A stretch of DNA of 36,595 nt from an uncultured Bacteroidota bacterium (GTDB taxonomy: Bacteria; Bacteroidota; Bacteroidia; Chitinophagales; Chitinophagaceae): contig CAILLK010000140.1 of assembly GCA_903835005.1 (NCBI GenBank), forward strand, positions 1 through 36,595. Reading direction: 5' to 3'. Within the stretch, counting starts at the first letter, position 1. Each line of letters starts with the position of its first letter. Below, in pieces: positions 1 to 8,307 of this stretch. The notes under the pieces were generated by a model that saw only the letters and a list, made by a program, of their open reading frames with translations, did not search any database and was not told where the DNA came from. A program made the position numbers and the translations under genes.

Positions 1-1
1 A

Positions 2-52
2 TTCTTCAAACAAGCAGAATTAAAACGAATGACTATAGAAGATTTACTATAA
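2..52 (+). CDS. Possible 3' end of a truncated gene at the left edge
   Basis: Reading frame 2 is open from the window edge to a TAA at 50-52 and gives a hydrophilic 16-residue tail (FFKQAELKRMTIEDLL) that looks like a natural protein C-terminus. The other two frames are less protein-like. This is too short to identify, and an open run of this length is possible by chance. No function is proposed. Confidence 0.25.
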   Translation, partial: FFKQAELKRMTIEDLL

Positions 53-534
53 AACATTGTAGTCAGAAATAAAGTATCAATTAATATAAACTATAAAAAA
101 TAAGAAGTACATATCGTACTGCCAAAGGGCTTAAAGGTGATTGGCAATTTGTTGCAAGGGTTTTGCCACATCATTTCATCAATAAAATGATAATACTCCT
201 TTGCTTTATAATTTCCCGGCAATGCAGTACATTGATCTGGGTTCTGTTTATGAATTTTATGCGATTCTGGTCCTTCTATACAGAGTAATTGGCTATTCCT
301 TTTCGGGAACTTCCATCAAATTGACCTTAGAATACGGCATTAGCGGGTTTTTCGGTCTTAAACAGGATCATTACAAATTGCAACTACGCACTTTTGCCCG
401 AGATTTTACTTGGACGTTTTTTTCTGCAAATTGTTTTTATTAGATTATTCAGAAGAAAAAATCACTTTTCCACTAACCTTTTTGAAAGAAATAATGTCTT
501 CATATATGGTTGCCATCTCAAAAACATAAATAAT
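53..534. other. Gene-poor left-edge region
   Basis: About 480 bases with no ORF I can support. An 80-codon open frame at 201-443 has no recognisable domain and runs into the leader of the NHL-repeat gene. The sequence is AT-rich and could hold the promoter of the downstream gene, but I see no clean TAnnTTTG box with a spaced TTG. Confidence 0.4.
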
Positions 535-2448
535 ATGAATAAATCATTACTCTGCTCAGCGGTTCTTGTTTGTCTGTTAGCCCTTTCGGGCAATGCTCAG
601 ATTATTACCACCTGCATTGGCAATAATGCCCTGCATGGCGCATATAGCGGTAATGGAGGCCCTGCTACCGCGGCAGGGTTAAATTTAACTTACAGCACAC
701 TCACAGATACTGCAGGCAATATTTATGTGGGAACCGGTGCCAGCATCAGGAAAGTTGATCCTTTTGGTATCGTGAGCACACTTTGCGGCACGAATATCGT
801 AGGGAATTCGGGCGATGGCGGACCTGCTACTGCTGCATTAATCAGTGCACCGGTAGCATTAGCTCTCGATAAATCGGGGAATTTTTACTTTGCCGATCAG
901 GTGAATCAGGTAGTGCGTAAAATAAATACTTCTGGAATCATTTCCACCATCGCAGGTACTGGTTCAGGAGGTTTCAGCGGAGACGGAGGCCCGGCAACCG
1001 ATGCTAAATTATGGATGCCATGTGGCGTGGCAGTTGATACGGCCGGAAATATTTATATCGGTGATGCAATGAATTCTTGTGTGCGAAAGGTGGATAACGC
1101 AGGTAATATCAGCACTTTTGCCGGGTTAGGTACCATCTACGGATATTCGGGAGATGGAGGCCCGGCTTCTGCATCAAGGTTATGCTGGCCTTCTTCCATT
1201 GTCATTGATAACCATGGTAATATTTTTATAGCCGACCAGAGCAATAATGTAATCCGGAAAATTAATACCGCCGGTAATATCAGCACCGTTGCTGGCAATG
1301 GATTTGAACACGGTTTAGGTTCCGGACACGGAGGGTATACCGGCGATGGAGGTCCGGCAACCGATGCCGAAATGAATGGCCCATCGTCTGTAGCAGTTGA
1401 TACCTCCGGAAATATCTACATAACCGATTCCTACAATAATTTAATCCGGAAAGTAAATACGGCGGGCATGATAAGTACCTATGCCGGCGATACTGCTCAT
1501 GGATATACAGGCGACGGCGGGCCTGCCACTGCCGCGGAATTCAATGGGTGCTGGGGTGTGGCAGTAAACAGAGGAGGTGACCTGTATATGGCCGATGAAA
1601 CAAATTATGTAGTAAGAAGGATCCTTACTGGTGGCAACCACCTGTCGTTTATACCTCCGGGCATTGTTGCAACCTGCAAAAACACAGAAGTATCCATTGG
1701 TGCTTATTTACCAGCCAATGATCTGCAGGCTGGGCTAACCGAAACCTGGTCGGTAGTCACAGCGCCCGGCCATGGTGCCCTCGGAGGTTTTCCTGCCATA
1801 GCTGCTTCTACCGGCTGGGCAATTTTGCCAACTGGTGTAACCTATACCCCAACTATGGGCTATGTGGGTGCGGATAATTTTACTGTTAAGGTTTCTGATG
1901 GCCCTTATTCAGCTACCACTACCGTTCATGTAGTCGTTCAGTCCTTTCCTGTTGCAGGGGCAGTAACAGGCAAAGACACCGTGTGCATAGGTTCTTCCTT
2001 AGCCTTATCCGCTACTGTTGCAGGTGGTTCCTGGAATTGCAGCAATGGCAATGCCACTATAGCCGGAGGCAATATACATGGAGTAACCTCTGGGATGGAT
2101 ACCGTATTTTATATTGTTACCAACAGTTGCGGATCCGATACTGCACGATTGGCATTACATATATTGCCCGCCGGCGAATGTCCATCTGTTGTATATCCGG
2201 TGCCACCCGTTTTTACCGGAATTAAGGTTTACCCCAACCCATCTTCAGGTACCTTCACCATAAGCCTGCCCGATGATGCCAGATCCATAACTATAACAGA
2301 CCTCCTTGGAAGATATCTTGCCACAAAAGAAATCGACAGGAATTCCGTCAATGTCATTAATGTCAATTTTGACCTGCCCCCGGGAAATTATTTCCTGAAA
2401 GTAAATACATCAGAAAAAACATACAGGGAAAAAATAACCATCTGGTAG
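535..2448 (+). CDS. T9SS-sorted NHL-repeat surface protein
   Basis: I place the start at the ATG at 535, which gives 637 residues and an immediate signal peptide (MNKSLLCSAVLVCLLALSGN, cleavage near AQ). The upstream extension of this frame to 394 lacks such a signal. Residues ~25-365 contain six NHL-type units, each opening with a GDGGPAT-like motif (first copy GNGGPAT) followed by GVAVD..GNIYIAD..N..IRKVNTAG.IST. NHL units form a beta-propeller, usually for protein or carbohydrate binding. Then come a bacterial Ig/cadherin-like segment (ending near FTVKVSDGPYSATTTVHVVV), one Cys-containing Ig-like module (DTVCIGSSLALS...GGSW), and a T9SS type A sorting domain starting at KVYPNPSSGTF. It should be exported by Sec, then moved to the surface by the type IX system. 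The ligand is unknown. No neighbouring gene is close enough to suggest an operon. Confidence 0.88.
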   Translation: MNKSLLCSAVLVCLLALSGNAQIITTCIGNNALHGAYSGNGGPATAAGLNLTYSTLTDTAGNIYVGTGASIRKVDPFGIVSTLCGTNIVGNSGDGGPATAALISAPVALALDKSGNFYFADQVNQVVRKINTSGIISTIAGTGSGGFSGDGGPATDAKLWMPCGVAVDTAGNIYIGDAMNSCVRKVDNAGNISTFAGLGTIYGYSGDGGPASASRLCWPSSIVIDNHGNIFIADQSNNVIRKINTAGNISTVAGNGFEHGLGSGHGGYTGDGGPATDAEMNGPSSVAVDTSGNIYITDSYNNLIRKVNTAGMISTYAGDTAHGYTGDGGPATAAEFNGCWGVAVNRGGDLYMADETNYVVRRILTGGNHLSFIPPGIVATCKNTEVSIGAYLPANDLQAGLTETWSVVTAPGHGALGGFPAIAASTGWAILPTGVTYTPTMGYVGADNFTVKVSDGPYSATTTVHVVVQSFPVAGAVTGKDTVCIGSSLALSATVAGGSWNCSNGNATIAGGNIHGVTSGMDTVFYIVTNSCGSDTARLALHILPAGECPSVVYPVPPVFTGIKVYPNPSSGTFTISLPDDARSITITDLLGRYLATKEIDRNSVNVINVNFDLPPGNYFLKVNTSEKTYREKITIW

Positions 2449-3657
2449 CTTTTTATCAAAGTCTTTTTCTCCTTTATTTTCCTCCGGTCTATACCTGTTC
2501 ATATTAAACACAAATTGTATTTCCCCGGCCTTTATTTACAGACTATAACCAACAAGAATTCGATTGCAATTATCAGGAAGCTTTGGCCAAACCAATAAAC
2601 AACCACTCTTTACCGGAAAAAATCTTCCGCATAAATTGAAATTATTTATATGCCTGCATTTGCTGCCGGACAATAATATTCTTATAAACATGAAATAAGC
2701 AGGCTTCCTGTTTTCTATTATTTCAACAAATAAATAATCCATATTATTAGGAAATTTAGTTTCTTTTGTCTACATTTGTGCCCAAATAATCCAAAAATGC
2801 CAAATTATCAAACTATAAAACAACTCTATCATAAGTTCTCCACGTATTTTTTTCAGGCAACCCGCAATTTGTCAATATAAAACAGATAATAATATCAAAT
2901 CAATAATTTATGAAATCGATTCTAAGACACCTACCCGCAAAAACCCGCAATTAATTCATGGAGAACCTTGTGCTTAAACTTTGTGCCCCTTGTGTTAAAT
3001 TAATTGCACCCAAAATTGCACACTATCCCGGCAAATGTGCAATTTTCATTTTCTAAGTACTTGTAAGTCAATAAAAAAGTGTGCAAAATTATTTTTGCTG
3101 TACAGTGTGCAATTCCTGGTGATCCATTTGTTCAGCCTTTGTGCCCCTTGTGGTAAAATAATTGTACAGAAAACTGCACACTATCCCGGCAAATGTGCAA
3201 TTTTCATTTTCTAAGTACTTGTAAGTCAATAAAAAAGTGTGCAAAATTATTTTTGCTGTGCAGTGTTCAATTCCTGGTGATCCTTTTGTTCAGCCTTGGT
3301 ACCCCTTGTGGTAAAATAATTGCACACAAAACTGCACACTATCCTGGCAAATGTGCAATTTCCATTTTCTAAGTACTTGTAAGTCAATAAAAAAGTGTGC
3401 AATTTTATTTTTTTTGAGCAGTGTGCAATTCCTCAATGCAATGCAGATATTCCGAAAAATAAATAAACCCATATGGGTAATCTGGACATTAAAAACAACT
3501 ATAAAATTGCACATTTAATGCCCCACATTGCAATAGCATAATCAGGCTCATCTATTCAATCATATAACTTCCGTACCCTTTTAACTTAATAACCATCTGC
3601 CCTATTGCTACTTTAGCTTATCTTTACTCAATAACTACTTTTTAAAATATTACTGAT
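2449..3657. other. 1.2-kb intergenic desert holding a tandem repeat
   Basis: No supportable gene on either strand across about 1,200 bases. Short open frames on the minus strand (2536-2742, 3290-3514) lack signals or domains, and the second lies inside repeat DNA. The centre (2981-3433) is a three-copy 158-bp tandem repeat, described separately. The flanks are AT-rich single-copy sequence. The promoter of the downstream helicase must lie near the right end. Confidence 0.7.
2981..3433. repeat. Three tandem copies of a 158-bp non-coding unit
   Basis: Copies start at 2981, 3139 and 3297, exactly 158 bases apart, with the third copy ending near 3433. Each unit begins TTGTGCCCCTTGTG (copy 3 TTGGTACCCCTTGTG) and contains GCACACTATCC, then CATTTTCTAAGTACTTGTAA, then AAAAAAGTGTGCAA. 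Copies 1 and 2 are nearly identical and copy 3 has more substitutions. The heptamer TGTGCAA and its complement TTGCACA recur several times in both orientations in each unit, so each copy can fold into short hairpins or present repeated protein-binding half sites. There is no terminator-like T run after the stems. The function is unknown. Confidence 0.92.
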
Positions 3658-4866
3658 TTGTATTTCGACGAATTTGGTTTCGATGACGACCTGATGGATG
3701 GTATAGATGCCATGGGTTATGTAACAGCCACACCGGTGCAGGAAAAAGTGATTCCATCCATACTTGCAGGCAAAGACATTATTGCTGCCGCACAAACAGG
3801 AACCGGTAAAACGGCGGCCTTCCTGCTGCCTGTGCTCAATAAACTGATAACCCACAAGCATGATTCCCATCTCATAAATGCGATGATAATTGTACCTACA
3901 CGAGAGCTTGCGGTGCAGATAACCCAGACACTTGAGGGCATATCTTATTATACTGACATAAGCTTTATTGCAGTATATGGCGGTACGGGCGGGGCATTGT
4001 TTGCCAATGAAAAAAAGGCGCTGACTTCGGGTGTAGATATTGTTATCTGCACGCCGGGCCGTATGATCTCTCACCTGAATATGGGTTATGTGAAAATGGA
4101 AGGCCTTAGCTACCTGATACTGGATGAAGCCGACCGGATGCTGGATATGGGATTCTATGATGACATCATCAGGATACTTTCATTTATGCCGGCAAAGCGG
4201 CAGAACCTGCTGTTCTCGGCAACCATGCCACCGGGTATCAGGAAACTGGCTAAAACGATGCTGCACAACCCGGAAGAGATCAACATAGCAATATCCAAGC
4301 CACCGGAACAAATAGTGCAGGAGGTGTTTATGGTATATGATGCGCAAAAGATACCACTGGTTAAATATGTACTGCAGCAGAAAGAATTTGGAAGTGTGCT
4401 GGTCTTCTGCTCCAGTAAAATCGCAGTAAAGCAACTGGCAGAGGAATTGAAACGCTCCGGATTTTCAGCCGACCAGATACAGAGCGACCTGGACCAGGAG
4501 AAAAGAGAGCAGGTGCTGCTTGACTTCAAAAGCAAAAAACTGAAAATACTGGTAGCTACCGATATTTTGAGCCGGGGTATAGATATTGAAGATATAGACC
4601 TGGTAATCAATTATGATGTGCCGCACGACGGCGAGGATTATATTCATCGCATAGGCCGTACTGCCAGGGCCGCAACCAAGGGAACAGCCTACACATTTGT
4701 AAGCCCCAAGGAGCAGCATAAATTTGACCGGATTGAAAAATTACTGGGCCATGCTGTTACCCGGCAGGCTGTACCTGAGCAATTCGGGCCCGCACCTGTT
4801 CCTGGTGAATTTGTGAAGAAACCGGCAAAAAAGAAACACAGAGGATTAAAAAGAAATCCAAGGTAA
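3658..4866 (+). CDS. DEAD-box ATP-dependent RNA helicase (RhlE-like)
   Basis: A 402-residue superfamily 2 RNA helicase with the full DEAD motif set in order: Q motif (F7 region and TPVQ at 25-28), motif I AQTGTGKT 45-52, Ia PTREL 80-84, Ib TPGR 132-135, II DEAD 156-159, III SAT 187-189, IV VLVFCSS, V ATDILSRGIDI, and VI HRIGRTARA. A short lysine/arginine-rich tail (KKPAKKKHRG) probably binds RNA. It is expected to unwind RNA in ribosome assembly or mRNA decay, in the cytoplasm. The start used is a TTG at 3658. The only in-frame codons before the upstream TAA (3643) are NITD, and the first in-frame ATG (codon 12) would delete part of the Q motif, so TTG, or less likely ATT at 3649, must be the initiator. 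It is convergent with the next gene. Confidence 0.95.
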   Translation: MYFDEFGFDDDLMDGIDAMGYVTATPVQEKVIPSILAGKDIIAAAQTGTGKTAAFLLPVLNKLITHKHDSHLINAMIIVPTRELAVQITQTLEGISYYTDISFIAVYGGTGGALFANEKKALTSGVDIVICTPGRMISHLNMGYVKMEGLSYLILDEADRMLDMGFYDDIIRILSFMPAKRQNLLFSATMPPGIRKLAKTMLHNPEEINIAISKPPEQIVQEVFMVYDAQKIPLVKYVLQQKEFGSVLVFCSSKIAVKQLAEELKRSGFSADQIQSDLDQEKREQVLLDFKSKKLKILVATDILSRGIDIEDIDLVINYDVPHDGEDYIHRIGRTARAATKGTAYTFVSPKEQHKFDRIEKLLGHAVTRQAVPEQFGPAPVPGEFVKKPAKKKHRGLKRNPR

Positions 4867-4931
4867 CCGCAATTAGCAGTAACTGCTTTACCAGATAAAC
4901 AGCTCAGGTGGATTCACATCCCGAACTGCAT

Positions 4932-5933
4932 TTATCCCAGGTCTATCTCTGTATTATCACCTATGTTCAGGCTCTGGCTGAGACCGCGCACAAAGGCGTC
5001 GTTGCCAATAATAGATGAGTTGAGCACCACCTGCTGCAGCTCGGCATAGGAGCCGATAATGGAATCTTTAATTATGGAAGATTCTATTTTGGTGTATTCA
5101 CCGATGGTTACATTCGGGCCAATAATACAGTTCCTGATACTGCAGCCTTCGGCAATGTTAACCGGGTTAATAATTACTGTGTTATCAAACACCTGAGGCC
5201 TTTGCATTTCAGGATGATCCTCTTCCATCTGCCTGAGCAGGGTGGCATTGGTACTGAGCAAAGTTTCTTTTTTACCGCAATCGAACCAGTTGGTAACCCT
5301 GAAGGCATGGAATATTATACCATCTTCTATCATATGCTGCAGGGCATTGGTCAGGTGGTACTCTCCGTTTTCATCAGCGGTATTGTGCAGGTGCCTGTCG
5401 AGGGCCGCAAACATGGCAGCGGTTTCCCTGATGAAGTAAATACCCACCATTGCCATATTCGATTTGGGAATGAGTGGTTTTTCAACCATGCGGGTCACTA
5501 TATCTTTATCGTTTATTTCTGCCACACCGAAACTGCGCGGATCATCTACTTTACGTACCCCAATCTGGGATACCTTACTGTTGAGGATTGCCTTTACGTT
5601 ATAGTCGCACACTGTGTCACCCAATACAATCATGATCTCATCATCGCCCACGGCATCCTTTGTCAGCCAGATGGCATGGCCGGTACCCCGGCGGTCGTTC
5701 TGGGTAACAAAAGTCTGGGGAAGGTGTGGGTATGTTTTCTCTATGTAGCGCTGAATCTTTTCACCCAGGTATCCGATTACAAAAATGAATTCGGTAACCC
5801 CTGCTTCCACCAACTGGTCGACAATGACACCGAGTATGGTTTTACCGGCTATGGGTATTAATGCTTTTGGTTGAGTATAAGTCAAAGGGCGAAGCTTGGT
5901 GCCCGCACCGGCCACAGGTATAATTGCTTTCAC
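4932..5933 (-). CDS. Sugar-phosphate nucleotidyltransferase (NDP-sugar pyrophosphorylase family)
   Basis: A 333-residue protein whose N-terminus MKAIIPVAGAGTKLRPLT carries the nucleotide-binding G-x-G-T-[KR]-L-R-P-L-T loop (residues 9-18) and the downstream PKAL of the nucleotidyltransferase (GT-A-like) fold. It should join a sugar-1-phosphate to an NTP, making an activated sugar for polysaccharide or glycan synthesis. The last ~80 residues (IINPVNIAEGCSIRNCIIGP onward) show hexapeptide periodicity typical of a left-handed beta-helix, as in RmlA-like/GlmU-like two-domain proteins. The exact sugar (glucose, mannose or other) cannot be read from the sequence. It is transcribed alone, with a 225-bp gap to the next minus-strand gene upstream. 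Confidence 0.88.
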   Translation of the reverse strand: MKAIIPVAGAGTKLRPLTYTQPKALIPIAGKTILGVIVDQLVEAGVTEFIFVIGYLGEKIQRYIEKTYPHLPQTFVTQNDRRGTGHAIWLTKDAVGDDEIMIVLGDTVCDYNVKAILNSKVSQIGVRKVDDPRSFGVAEINDKDIVTRMVEKPLIPKSNMAMVGIYFIRETAAMFAALDRHLHNTADENGEYHLTNALQHMIEDGIIFHAFRVTNWFDCGKKETLLSTNATLLRQMEEDHPEMQRPQVFDNTVIINPVNIAEGCSIRNCIIGPNVTIGEYTKIESSIIKDSIIGSYAELQQVVLNSSIIGNDAFVRGLSQSLNIGDNTEIDLG

Positions 5934-5980
5934 AAAAAAAGAATTAAGCCGTAAATGTACATTTTAATTGGTTAATGGCT

Positions 5981-6084
5981 CAATAACTGAATGGCTCAAT
6001 GGCTGAATTGTCATTAACTTTCAATTATTATTTCAGATTTAATAACTCAATTACTGAATGGCTCAATGGCTGTATTGCCATTAA
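5981..6084. repeat. Two direct copies of a 37-bp intergenic repeat
   Basis: The segment 5981-6017 is repeated at 6048-6084 with three differences; both contain the core ACTGAATGGCTCAATGGCTG. A partly inverted relative (TTGAGCTATTCAGAAATTGAGCCATT) follows at 6131-6156. The unit fills the 225-bp gap between the nucleotidyltransferase and the VOC gene. It may form a stem with the inverted copy in the RNA. It could be a dispersed intergenic repeat, which needs genome-wide data to decide. Confidence 0.7.
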
Positions 6085-6158
6085 TTTCCTATTTAAATAT
6101 CAGACCCAAAAAGTTTCAATCACTAAGGTATTGAGCTATTCAGAAATTGAGCCATTTC

Positions 6159-6539
6159 CTAATCAATAGCTTCCCAGAGCTCTATTTTATTGCCCTCCGG
6201 ATCCATGATATGAGCAAATTTACCGTAATCATATACCTGCATTTCCCCTATTGGCTCTATGCCTTCTTTTTTCAGCTCGCCCAGCAGCCATTCCAGGTTT
6301 TCGACCCGGTAATTGAACATAAAATCTTTGGATGATGGTGCAAAATAATCGGTCTCTTTTTTGAACGGACTCCATATAGTTTGTCCCTTTTTCTCCGGGT
6401 CATCGGCATATCGCCATTCGAAGGTAGCACCATATGGGTCTACAGGCAGTCCAAGATGAGTCTTGTACCATTCCTTTGTTGCGGCAGGATCGCTGCATTT
6501 GAAGAATATGCCGCCCATGGCGGTTACACGTTGTGGCAT
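6159..6539 (-). CDS. VOC-family (glyoxalase/bleomycin-resistance fold) protein
   Basis: A 126-residue single-module vicinal-oxygen-chelate protein. Typical features are the start GGIFFKCSDPAATKEWYKTH LGL, a beta strand with FMFNYRVENLEWLLGELKKE, and the C-terminal signature FAHIMDPEGNKIELWE, whose His and final Glu are the usual metal ligands. Family members include glyoxalase I, dioxygenases and antibiotic-binding proteins, so the substrate cannot be assigned from sequence. It is probably a homodimer in the cytoplasm. It lies between two minus-strand genes with gaps over 200 bp on each side, so it is probably transcribed on its own. Confidence 0.85.
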   Translation of the reverse strand: MPQRVTAMGGIFFKCSDPAATKEWYKTHLGLPVDPYGATFEWRYADDPEKKGQTIWSPFKKETDYFAPSSKDFMFNYRVENLEWLLGELKKEGIEPIGEMQVYDYGKFAHIMDPEGNKIELWEAID

Positions 6540-6785
6540 AATAGTTGATTTTTATAAAGGTATCAAAAATTGCGATTTCGCAGATGATAATTTAATTGCA
6601 CAAAAAATATATGCCAATTTTATCCGATTCAGAAGATGTAATTATACATAGTATTTTCGTTATTCAATTGCTCAAATTACGACAATACTTTCTCAGAATC
6701 AATAGCGACAATGCCACATTTAAAAGCAAGTTGATTTTTATGGTTATCTTAAATTGAATTTTTTAATTCAAAATGTTTTTATTCG

Positions 6786-7739
6786 TTACCCATAAAATGC
6801 CACCAGCTGCTTCCCTTCGCTATTCCTCATTCCCCTATACATCCCGGCAGAGTTGAAACAGAAATCATACTCGCCCAGCGCATTTACGGCAATCAGGCCA
6901 CCTTCGCCGCCCATTTTCACAAGTTTATCTTTTATTACAACAGCACAGGCTTCCTGCAGCGAAAGACCTTTGTATTCTATAAGGCAGGAGATATCGTGGG
7001 CTACGCAGGCGCGCAGAAAGGGCTCTCCATGGCCGGTGCAGGATATGGCGCAAGTCCGGTTATTGGCATAGGTGCCGGCACCTATTACCGGGCTGTCGCC
7101 TATACGGCCAAAACGCTTATTGGTCATACCGCCGGTTGATGTACCTGCGGCTATGTTGCCGAATTGATCACAAGCCACAGCACCAACTGTGCCGAATTTA
7201 TGGCCAGTATTGGGCACTGTTTCCCCTTTCAGGTTATCCCCTTTATGGTCGAGCTGTGTGAAATTGGTATCTCTTATTTCCAGCCACTGATCATACCTCG
7301 ACTGATTGAAGAAATACTTATCAGGTGCCATTTCTATACCCTGGCTGAGGGCAAACTCACCTGCCCCGCTGCCACTCAGAAAGACATGACCCGAATGCAG
7401 CATTACTTCACGAGCCAGCTTTATCGGGTTCTTAATATTTCGTACACCAGCCACTGCACCTGCTGCAAGGATGCTGCCATCCATAAGGGCGGCATCCATT
7501 TCGTTAAGGCCCTTCTTGGTAAATACTGCACCCCGTCCTGCATTGAAGATCGGGTTATCTTCCATTACACAAATAGCGGCAACCACAGCATCGAGGGAGG
7601 AGCCTCCATGTTGCAGGATTTCATACCCTTTGTCCAATGCTTCTTTCAGGCCTTCAGTGTAATGATTCTCCTGTTCTTTATTCATTATTGCAGGGGTAAT
7701 ATTACCAGCCCCGCCATGTATCACCAGTGTAAATGACAT
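6786..7739 (-). CDS. Isoaspartyl peptidase / L-asparaginase (Ntn hydrolase)
   Basis: A 317-residue member of the type-2 asparaginase (plant-type/IaaA) family. It starts with the diagnostic FTLVIHGGAG and has the autocleavage motif KFGTVGAVA with the predicted catalytic N-terminal nucleophile Thr184, followed by the substrate-binding STGGMTNKRFGRIGDSP region and GAGTYAN. The precursor should self-cleave before Thr184 into alpha and beta subunits. It hydrolyses beta-aspartyl dipeptides, and asparagine, in repair or turnover of damaged proteins. There is no signal peptide, so it should be cytoplasmic. The next upstream gene (PRTase) is 60 bp away on the same strand, so cotranscription is likely. 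Confidence 0.93.
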   Translation of the reverse strand: MSFTLVIHGGAGNITPAIMNKEQENHYTEGLKEALDKGYEILQHGGSSLDAVVAAICVMEDNPIFNAGRGAVFTKKGLNEMDAALMDGSILAAGAVAGVRNIKNPIKLAREVMLHSGHVFLSGSGAGEFALSQGIEMAPDKYFFNQSRYDQWLEIRDTNFTQLDHKGDNLKGETVPNTGHKFGTVGAVACDQFGNIAAGTSTGGMTNKRFGRIGDSPVIGAGTYANNRTCAISCTGHGEPFLRACVAHDISCLIEYKGLSLQEACAVVIKDKLVKMGGEGGLIAVNALGEYDFCFNSAGMYRGMRNSEGKQLVAFYG

Positions 7740-7744
7740 CCTTA

Positions 7745-7782
7745 ATTTGGAATTTGGAATTTGGAATTTTTGTAATTTGGAT
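7745..7782. repeat. Short tandem 7-mer repeat upstream of the asparaginase
   Basis: Between the asparaginase start and the PRTase stop there are three TTTGGAA units in a row followed by a fourth diverged TTTGGA. This is a small microsatellite-like tract in the asparaginase leader. Copy-number change here could alter spacing of a leader element, though nothing in the sequence shows that it does. Confidence 0.6.
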
Positions 7783-7799
7783 TGAGGATTTGCTTCCGG

Positions 7800-8300
7800 T
7801 TACTCCAGATAAACAGCTACTATCTCTTCTCCATCTGTTTCCATCTCTATATGGTTCTGAAGGGTAGTAGCAACTGTATGGCCAACAATATCGGAGGCTA
7901 TAGGGAAAGATTTATGTTTCCGGTCAACAAGAACCGCTACCATTAACTTTTTAAGGTCATAAGTCAGCAGGCTTCTGAGCGAATATATTATTGTGCGGCC
8001 CGAATTCACTACATCATCTACCAGAACTACTGTTCGTCCGGTAAGATCAGTATTGATTTCGACAATATTGCCTGGTTGCTTTTTCTTATTGATTTTTAGC
8101 GGTATGGTTGTAACCTTTAGCGGGCTTATTTCCTTTACAATTGCTGAAAGATTATCAGCGAGTATCGTTCCGCCGCCATCTATACCAATAAGCGTTATTT
8201 CCTTTTCATCGCTGTTGCGTTCCCATATTTCATAGGCCATGCGTCGCAGTTTGTAGGCTATCCGTTCTTTTTCGAGTATCAGCACCCGTTTCTTCTTCAT
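7800..8300 (-). CDS. PyrR-like phosphoribosyltransferase
   Basis: A 166-residue type I phosphoribosyltransferase. The PRPP-binding loop VVLVDDVVNSGRT lies at residues 91-103, and LVDRKHKSFPIASDIVG (around 124-140) resembles the C-terminal part of PyrR/uracil phosphoribosyltransferases. The family transfers ribose-phosphate to a base, or senses nucleotides to regulate pyrimidine genes. I cannot tell enzyme from regulator here. No pyrimidine operon is present in the window, so a regulatory role is not supported by context. It ends 60 bp before the asparaginase and begins 7 bp after the permease stop, suggesting one transcript. Confidence 0.85.
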   Translation of the reverse strand: MKKKRVLILEKERIAYKLRRMAYEIWERNSDEKEITLIGIDGGGTILADNLSAIVKEISPLKVTTIPLKINKKKQPGNIVEINTDLTGRTVVLVDDVVNSGRTIIYSLRSLLTYDLKKLMVAVLVDRKHKSFPIASDIVGHTVATTLQNHIEMETDGEEIVAVYLE

Positions 8301-8307
8301 AATAAAA

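Noticed and set aside
201..443. 80-codon open frame near the left edge
   Set aside because: No domain, signal or start context, and it runs into the leader of the NHL gene. Probably chance in AT-rich DNA.
2981..3433. Tandem array considered as a CRISPR
   Set aside because: Units are 158 bases, three copies, with no short repeat/unique spacer pattern and no cas genes.
3628..4610. Antisense frames over the DEAD-box gene
   Set aside because: They overlap a strongly conserved helicase and contain no domain; they are shadows of it.
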